DNA of 64,000 nucleotides from JBBQVS01 sp964250805 (GTDB taxonomy: Bacteria > Chloroflexota > Ktedonobacteria > Ktedonobacterales > Ktedonobacteraceae). Location of the stretch: assembly GCA_964250805.1 (NCBI GenBank), contig CAXUHG010000011.1:11543-75542 (forward strand), read 5' to 3'. Position 1 is the stretch's first letter. Each line of letters opens with the position of its first letter. Below, piece after piece: positions 58,807 to 64,000 of this stretch. The translations under genes were made by a program, and so were the position numbers. The notes beneath the pieces were generated by a model. That model saw only the letters and a list, made by a program, of their open reading frames with translations. It had not been told where the DNA came from and did not search any database.

Positions 58807-59214
58807 CTATAGCACTTGTGCTTTCCCTCTTGGGCCTAGCAGGGAAATGTTCTGTAGTAATGTTTGTAGAGTAAATGGTTTACGAACAATTGGGAGTGTT
58901 GGAAAGTGTTTATGAAGTTGATCGAGTTCGTGTAGTCCTCCCGCCGACACAACAATGATTGGGAGGACTTCAGGAGATAGCAGGTGATAGATTGCGCTGA
59001 TTACATCCTGGCCTGAAAGTTCCCCTGGAAGGTTAAGATCAACGATAAGCAAGTCGTAGGGTAGGGAGGACTCGTGTTTATCGTGTCCTTCAAAAATAGC
59101 CTCTAAGAGTGATTTGCCCCACGTATGCGAACAGACGCTATGTCCGGTCATTTCAAGTGCAGTACGTATCAGTTCGACGAGTGTCGGATTGTCTTCTAAC
59201 AGTCCAATTCTCAT
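58807..59214 (-). CDS. Response regulator receiver protein
   Basis: A 135-residue stand-alone receiver from ATG 59214. Motifs: LLEDNPTLVELI at 5-16 (acidic pair E7, D8), phospho-acceptor Asp59 in LLIVDLNLPGELSGQD, Ser in IIVVSAGGL, and Lys in IVRKPFTLQTL. No output domain. It is followed upstream by an SRPBCC gene with a 22-nt gap, so they may be cotranscribed. No kinase is nearby. Confidence 0.9.
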   Translation of the reverse strand: MRIGLLEDNPTLVELIRTALEMTGHSVCSHTWGKSLLEAIFEGHDKHESSLPYDLLIVDLNLPGELSGQDVISAIYHLLSPEVLPIIVVSAGGLHELDQLHKHFPTLPIVRKPFTLQTLLQNISLLGPRGKAQVL

Positions 59215-59236
59215 TATTTGTTCTTCCCTCTCCACA

Positions 59237-59728
59237 TTATTTGTTGGTATACACTGTGTTCTTGTAATCCTGCGCCACATCGCTGGTTTCCAGCACATCT
59301 TTTAGTGTCAACAGGTCGTGTTCCAGGTGGCGTTGAATAGCGTTTACGACTACCCGCTCCGCCATGCCCGTAAACCCTCCTATTATGGTAATCGTAGTGT
59401 CCTGGGTAATAGCGGTGCCTCCGTTTTCGAGTGGCAGAAATTCATAGTAAACAAGGCAGGGAGCGACACTAGAAATACTTTTCAGGGTTATATAGCGGCA
59501 GAGTTCGTACTCTACAACCTCAAACGTCATCTCAGACCATTTTCCTAGTAGCCGAAGCGTACTGTGTACTCTCGTCCCGATACATATCGCGCTGGGCGAG
59601 GTAGTTTTGACAGAGGTAACTATACCCGACCACTTACACAGATTTTCAAGATTACTCATGTAGGTAAAAATGTCTCTAGTGGGCAAGTCGATGACGACGG
59701 ATTGCTTGACGTATATTTTCCTTACCAT
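59237..59728 (-). CDS. SRPBCC-family protein
   Basis: A 163-residue protein from ATG 59728 (AAGGAGGAACGC, a strong ribosome-binding site). Motifs: VVIDLPTRDIFTYMSNLENL then CKWSGIVTSVKTTSPSAICI and LLGKWSEMTFEVVEYELCRY, following the polyketide-cyclase/dehydrase pattern. A C-terminal helix (ERVVVNAIQRHLEHDLLTLK) closes the cavity. Ligand unknown. Confidence 0.85.
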   Translation of the reverse strand: MVRKIYVKQSVVIDLPTRDIFTYMSNLENLCKWSGIVTSVKTTSPSAICIGTRVHSTLRLLGKWSEMTFEVVEYELCRYITLKSISSVAPCLVYYEFLPLENGGTAITQDTTITIIGGFTGMAERVVVNAIQRHLEHDLLTLKDVLETSDVAQDYKNTVYTNK

Positions 59729-59772
59729 GCGTTCCTCCTTGAGCCTGCTTCTTACGTCTAATAGCGGAACAT

Positions 59773-60144
59773 TTACAGCAGTGCAGCCTCGCATTCGCAC
59801 TCTCTTTGGGATGGGCGAAGCACTACGTCATCGACCTGGACTGTAACAAAAAGTTCTCGTAAAATAGATGTTATGTTATGTTCGACCTCGCTCTTCATAT
59901 ATTCGCGTGAGCGCGGACTCTGACATGGGCATTGAGCATAGATTGAAATTGCACAGTAGCGCATAGACTTGCTGTGGTCCGAAGAAAACTTAATTGTCAC
60001 GTCATCTATAGTTACCTCTCCAAAGAGGTCGAGCAGAACATGACTCGCCAAATCTTCTACGAAAAGTTCGGCGTTCTCTTTTTCGTCTGGCGATACTTCA
60101 ATAAATTTGTCATCGCAGCGTGTGTGAATTTGAAGCATACACAT
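59773..60144 (-). CDS. Hypothetical protein (123 aa), Cys-rich
   Basis: A 123-residue acidic protein of no recognised family. Seven Cys are present, including CPCQ near residue 72 and a CECE tail, and the N-terminal CMLQIHTRCD. It ends 44 nt before the SRPBCC start on the same strand. Possibly metal-binding; no clear evidence. Confidence 0.6.
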   Translation of the reverse strand: MCMLQIHTRCDDKFIEVSPDEKENAELFVEDLASHVLLDLFGEVTIDDVTIKFSSDHSKSMRYCAISIYAQCPCQSPRSREYMKSEVEHNITSILRELFVTVQVDDVVLRPSQRECECEAALL

Positions 60145-60295
60145 AGGTAGTCCTATTTCCTTCTTCTCTTGATTTGCTGTTTGAATGTCAGTATACTTGT
60201 AAGAGTTTCGTTTTGCACCACTTGTAGTAACCCAAAGTCTATTCGCTATCTACTCAGTATGGAGAGGGACGCAGTGCTATTTGAAAGGAAGGAAC

Positions 60296-62905
60296 GTGGA
60301 TAAAGAAACACGTCTAAGCGGAAGCGCATTTAGTAATAGCCTACAGGTATTGCTTCGTTTCAGTGGATATACGCAAAAAGAACTTGCCGAGAAAATAGGT
60401 TTACATCCAAAGGTGCTGAGTCGCAAATTGAATGGGAATGGCAATGCGCATTTGACTCATCTGGAAGTGCGCAGTATTCTGATCGAGTTGACGCGCTGGC
60501 ATGCAATCACGACTCAGGATGAAGCTTTCCAACTGCTGGCACTGGCAGAAGTGGGACCGAATCTGTTTGATGAAAAAGAATGGCACTCACCTCCACTCAA
60601 TCAGCTGAACGCGAAGTCTTCAGCCTCCCATGTGAGCAACGGCTCTCCTATTTCTACACAAACTTTTCAAGATAATCTGCCCGCACCGACCACACGTTTC
60701 ATTGGACGAGAGTGGGCGGTGAAGCGGCTACGACAACTATTTGGACGCGGTGATGTGCGTCTTGTGACACTTGTAGGTTCGGGCGGTAGTGGTAAAACAT
60801 TTCTTGCGCAGCATATAGCCCGTGAGCTTGTTGGGACGTTCGAGCAGGGTGTATGGTTTGTGCCCCTTGCGGGAATAAGTAGTCCTGCACAGGTGTCAAT
60901 GAGCATTATCCAGGCATTGGATATTCAGACAGCTCCTGCTGTATCGCCTCTACAAACTTTATGTACATATTTACGTAACAAACTCCTGCTCCTGGTACTT
61001 GATAATTTTGAACACGTAAGGGAGGCGGCGAATACAGTAGATGAACTGTTAGCGGCAGCCCCAGGGTTGAAAGTACTGGTAACGAGCCGCACTCGCTTGC
61101 ATATATACGGCGAGCATATTCTCGGCGTGCCGCCTTTGGACATTCCCCGACCTAATGTCGTCTTGAAGACGACGGAACTTGTGCATTATGAAGCCATTCA
61201 GCTTTTCGTTGAGCGAGCACAGGCGGTTGTGAACGACTTTGAATTAACCGATGAGAACAAAGCGACTCTTGTTCAGATTTGCGCTAAAGTCGATGGTTTA
61301 CCGCTAGCACTGGAACTTGCCGCCGCACGTGTGCGCGTACTCTCTCCCGCCTTGCTCTTAGAGAAGCTCTCGAACGCACCTCTTTCTATTCTGACGGGTG
61401 GCGCGAAAAATCTCTCCGGTAGACAACAGACGCTACGTAACACGATTGCATGGAGTTATAATTTGCTCTCTTTCAGCGAGCAGACGTGGTTTTCTCGACT
61501 GGGGATATTCAGTGGAGGATGGTCGCTAGAGGCAGCAGAGGCGATGATGCAACGAGCAATAGCTGACTCGAATGTTATGCTTGATATCATCGAGCAGCTA
61601 GTGGACAACAGTCTCCTTGTGCGTTACCAGAGTGGAGACGAGCAACTGCGTTTTTCGATGTTGGAAACGTTGCGCGAATATGCACTGGAACAATTGACGG
61701 CGCGGCAAGAGGCGGAGTGTTGGCGTGACTGGCATGCCTGCTATTTTCTCAAAATAGCGGAGACTGCTGAGCTAGGCTTGAGAGGTCCACAGCAGCTTAT
61801 GTGGCTAAAGCGGTTGGTTGCTGACCATGATAATTTTCGCGCGGCACTGACCTGGTTGTTGCAACGAGCGAGAGCGGGTATGAGTGTGAATGCACTACCG
61901 TCGCTTAAATACGGAGAAGATGGAGAGCATTGGGATGTTGCTGGTAGCAAGACATTATCGCGGCAGGTAGCACCTTGGACGGATAGATCTGCTCTTGAGC
62001 TATGTTTACGCCTAGCTTCGGCACTGCGTCACTCCCTGGAATGGCAGGGATATCTTATAGAGGGGCGCGAATGGCTATACGCCGCGATAGCAATACCCTG
62101 GAAGGCGAACGGCGAGGAGGCACTGCTTGCGGCGCGAGCAAAGGCGTTGAGCGAGACTTCACGTTTGCTGTGTTTGCAAGATGAGCAGGCGAAAGCGATT
62201 GAATTAGCCGAACAAAGCATTGCTCTCTGGCGACAACTGGATGATCCAAGTGGGTTAGCAACTGCATTGCTTCATCGCGGCTGGCCTGCTCATGTGATGA
62301 GCGATTATGAAGGGGCAACGCGTTTCTACGGGGAAGGCTTACACGCCCTTGCGGAAACGGACGAGTTATGGTTGCGTGCCCAATTACTATGTTATCTTGG
62401 CGCAACTGCTGGATTTACCTTCGAGTTTGTGCGGATGCAGTCTTATTATCAGCAAAGTACCGAGTTATTCGAGCAAGTTGGTGACAAAAGTGCCGTTGCG
62501 GATTTGTTGAAAGACCAAGGGGGCATGTTGATTCTGGAAAGCAACTATGCAGAGTCGATTGTTTGTCTCCTACGAAGTATCGACTTATGTCGTGAACTCG
62601 GACACAAACAATATATTGCGACAGGAATGGGGTGGTTAGCCATTGCCGTCGGTATGAGAGGAAAGCCAGACCTTGCGACCGCAAGTCTTCACGCCGCCAC
62701 GTTGCAGGGTGCAACCGATGGCTTGATGGAGACCATCGGTTTGACACCTTGGGCAAGAACTCATCCTATGGTTCAAACCGTGTTTCAGCATATTCGCTCA
62801 CAGGTAGACGAACAAAGTTGGGAGGATGCATGGCGTGCTGGAGAAGCTCTTGCGCTAGAACAAGCGATTGAACTGGCTCATCAAGTGGGCGAAGGGTCCG
62901 TGTAG
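60296..62905 (+). CDS. XRE-HTH NB-ARC (STAND) regulator
   Basis: About 869 residues from GTG 60296, after AAGGAAGG. An N-terminal HTH (SGYTQKELAEKIGLHPKVLS) occupies about residues 20-45. The NB-ARC ATPase begins TRFIGREWAVKRLRQLF, with Walker A GSGGSGKT (161-168), Walker B LLLLVLDNFEH and the VLVTSRTRL sensor (R of the RNBS-B). A winged-helix segment and TPR-like repeats (about 600-860) follow, e.g. ALSETSRLLCLQDEQAKAIE. This is the AfsR/MalT-like STAND layout with an XRE instead of an OmpR or LuxR DNA-binding domain. Probably a signal-gated transcription switch. Confidence 0.88.
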   Translation: MDKETRLSGSAFSNSLQVLLRFSGYTQKELAEKIGLHPKVLSRKLNGNGNAHLTHLEVRSILIELTRWHAITTQDEAFQLLALAEVGPNLFDEKEWHSPPLNQLNAKSSASHVSNGSPISTQTFQDNLPAPTTRFIGREWAVKRLRQLFGRGDVRLVTLVGSGGSGKTFLAQHIARELVGTFEQGVWFVPLAGISSPAQVSMSIIQALDIQTAPAVSPLQTLCTYLRNKLLLLVLDNFEHVREAANTVDELLAAAPGLKVLVTSRTRLHIYGEHILGVPPLDIPRPNVVLKTTELVHYEAIQLFVERAQAVVNDFELTDENKATLVQICAKVDGLPLALELAAARVRVLSPALLLEKLSNAPLSILTGGAKNLSGRQQTLRNTIAWSYNLLSFSEQTWFSRLGIFSGGWSLEAAEAMMQRAIADSNVMLDIIEQLVDNSLLVRYQSGDEQLRFSMLETLREYALEQLTARQEAECWRDWHACYFLKIAETAELGLRGPQQLMWLKRLVADHDNFRAALTWLLQRARAGMSVNALPSLKYGEDGEHWDVAGSKTLSRQVAPWTDRSALELCLRLASALRHSLEWQGYLIEGREWLYAAIAIPWKANGEEALLAARAKALSETSRLLCLQDEQAKAIELAEQSIALWRQLDDPSGLATALLHRGWPAHVMSDYEGATRFYGEGLHALAETDELWLRAQLLCYLGATAGFTFEFVRMQSYYQQSTELFEQVGDKSAVADLLKDQGGMLILESNYAESIVCLLRSIDLCRELGHKQYIATGMGWLAIAVGMRGKPDLATASLHAATLQGATDGLMETIGLTPWARTHPMVQTVFQHIRSQVDEQSWEDAWRAGEALALEQAIELAHQVGEGSV

Positions 62906-62935
62906 TACGCATACATGAGCTTTAGATATATGAGG

Positions 62936-64000
62936 TTATGGTCCACTAATAATTGCGATTGTCATGGTACTGGTATAGGTGCCGCTGTAAGCGTTGCCAG
63001 GAATGGCGACGCTGACCGTTGGCGTAACTGTGAATTGCCCCTTTCCAGTAGTAGCTGTTGCATTATAGAATGAGATGGCAGTTGGAGCGGTGGAGGCAGC
63101 GGGTATGGTCATAGGATAGCTCACGTTCGTTGTGGGCATGGTACAGTTGCCACTGGCGCAGACGGCGTTTACGGAAGTGATCGACGAGGCGGTTGCCGCT
63201 AAGGTATGGACTGTACCACCACTTGTGGTGAACTGGGTGGAGGTGATAGTCAGATGCCAGCCATTGCCAGTGGCGGTGGAATCAACCACGCTTACAGCAG
63301 GTAGGGTATAGGTTTTTGTCTGATCCCTGCCAGTAAGGGCAACGGACCAAGTACTTGTTGACGAGGAAACCGTCTCGGTAAGCACTCCAACAGCATTAAA
63401 GCTGTTCGTATTTGCTGTACCGTAACTTGTTGTACTTCCTGTTAACACATAGTTGTTGCCTACCGTATCGAGAGTGAGTGTAGAAAAAGTGGCATAGCCT
63501 CCACTAGCAGTGACGGTTGTCGTTCCCCCAAGAGTAGCTCCCGCCGCACCTGTGCCTGCTTTGATGGCAACTGTCGCAGAGCCAGTCATATCCGAGTAGG
63601 CTGAACCGGAGCCGACATCGTAGAGTCCAAAGGTGACAGTGAAGGTGTTGTTGACGATAACGCTGCTGGATGGTTGCGTCGAGACCATAAGGGCTGTCTG
63701 AAATTTGAGGATGCGGTTTCCCGTGAAATCGCTCGCATAGAGGTCTCCACTGCTATCAAAAGAGACATAGGCCGCTTGGTTGTCGAAGCTTGAAGAATTG
63801 GTAACTCCGGTGGTGGCAGTGGTAAAGCTGCCACCTTGCCCATAGACACGTGTTGCTGTGGTACTACCTGCCGCATAATAGAGAACCCGGTTATTCGTCG
63901 CATCCGCAACCGCGACATCTCCAGCACTATCGACAGCAACTCCAACGGGACCACTGAGGCCGGTAGCAGAAATGCCACCGTTGTTAGCGGTGTTGGAGGT
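62936..64000 (-). CDS. NHL-repeat / Ig-like surface protein, 5' end outside window
   Basis: The frame is open from the stop at 62936 to the edge of the window (355 codons), so the start lies beyond. The N-terminal part visible here has NHL-type repeats (VAVDSAGDVAVADATNNRVL, VSFDSSGDLYASDFTGNRIL). The rest consists of Thr/Ser/Gly-rich beta-sandwich domains (VTVSASGGYATFSTLTLDTV, YTLPAVSVVDSTATGNGWHL) without catalytic motifs. A second, shorter frame in the same sense (63586-63978) is a shadow. Likely a secreted or cell-surface protein of structural or adhesive role. Confidence 0.8.
   Translation of the reverse strand, partial: TSNTANNGGISATGLSGPVGVAVDSAGDVAVADATNNRVLYYAAGSTTATRVYGQGGSFTTATTGVTNSSSFDNQAAYVSFDSSGDLYASDFTGNRILKFQTALMVSTQPSSSVIVNNTFTVTFGLYDVGSGSAYSDMTGSATVAIKAGTGAAGATLGGTTTVTASGGYATFSTLTLDTVGNNYVLTGSTTSYGTANTNSFNAVGVLTETVSSSTSTWSVALTGRDQTKTYTLPAVSVVDSTATGNGWHLTITSTQFTTSGGTVHTLAATASSITSVNAVCASGNCTMPTTNVSYPMTIPAASTAPTAISFYNATATTGKGQFTVTPTVSVAIPGNAYSGTYTSTMTIAIISGP

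Overview
The window is chromosomal DNA of about 50% GC from a free-living, aerobic, heterotrophic bacterium. A member of the Chloroflexota close to Ktedonobacter is my best guess. That is an inference from gene style: XRE regulators fused to TPR-like or NB-ARC regions, MglA/roadblock modules, form II CO-dehydrogenase-like genes, secreted PQQ-propeller, S53 and glycosidase proteins, and many dispersed palindromic elements. No rRNA gene or other decisive taxonomic marker is present. There is no prophage, insertion sequence or CRISPR array.

Layout. 1-8 kb: end of a secreted PQQ-propeller protein, a stress-type small protein, a cytochrome P450, NIF3-like and MOSC proteins, a flavin monooxygenase, a membrane protein and a TetR regulator. 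8-18 kb: carbohydrate and secreted-protein section, with a GH3 beta-glycosidase translationally coupled to an amine-oxidase-like flavoprotein, a GH92 lipoprotein, an S53 (sedolisin) peptidase and a second PQQ propeller. 18-27.5 kb: a minus-strand molybdo-hydroxylase section (three XdhC/CoxI-type genes, coxS-L-M-like genes, a CoxG-like gene) with a MocA-like nucleotidyltransferase nearby; moeA (42.5 kb) and the MOSC gene (4.3 kb) are elsewhere in the window. 29.6-32 kb: two roadblock proteins, an MglA-type GTPase and a DUF429 protein in one apparent operon. 32-37 kb: small accessory genes (XRE regulators, a truncated BRO-N protein, DUF402, a response regulator, GNAT). 37.4-41.5 kb: serS followed directly by tRNA-Ser(UGA), then a DUF4388 protein and a sigma-54-type AAA+ regulator. 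41.5-45.8 kb: a cupin/MarR divergent pair with two matching operators, moeA, tRNA-Glu(UUC) and a DUF929 thioredoxin-like membrane protein. 46-55.7 kb: a histidine phosphatase, an orphan secretion-type ATPase, a 21-codon ORF ahead of a GT4 glycosyltransferase, a small transcript with its own promoter and terminator, a SWIM zinc-finger protein, mnmA-lepA (overlapping), and fur-VIT with a Fur-type box. 56-64 kb: a small peptide gene with a structured leader, DUF1003, SRPBCC proteins, a response regulator, an NB-ARC regulator and the end of an NHL/Ig-like surface protein.

The most distinctive feature is non-genic. At least a dozen long palindromic elements with GTAGGG...CCCTAC ends sit between genes, several with chimeric arms and several supplying or touching the stop codon of the adjacent gene. 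A second layer of long, nearly perfect palindromic terminators often contains the stop codons of the flanking genes. Three very short ORFs with good ribosome-binding sites (47857, 49497, and 56182 on the minus strand) are the best candidates for undescribed small genes.
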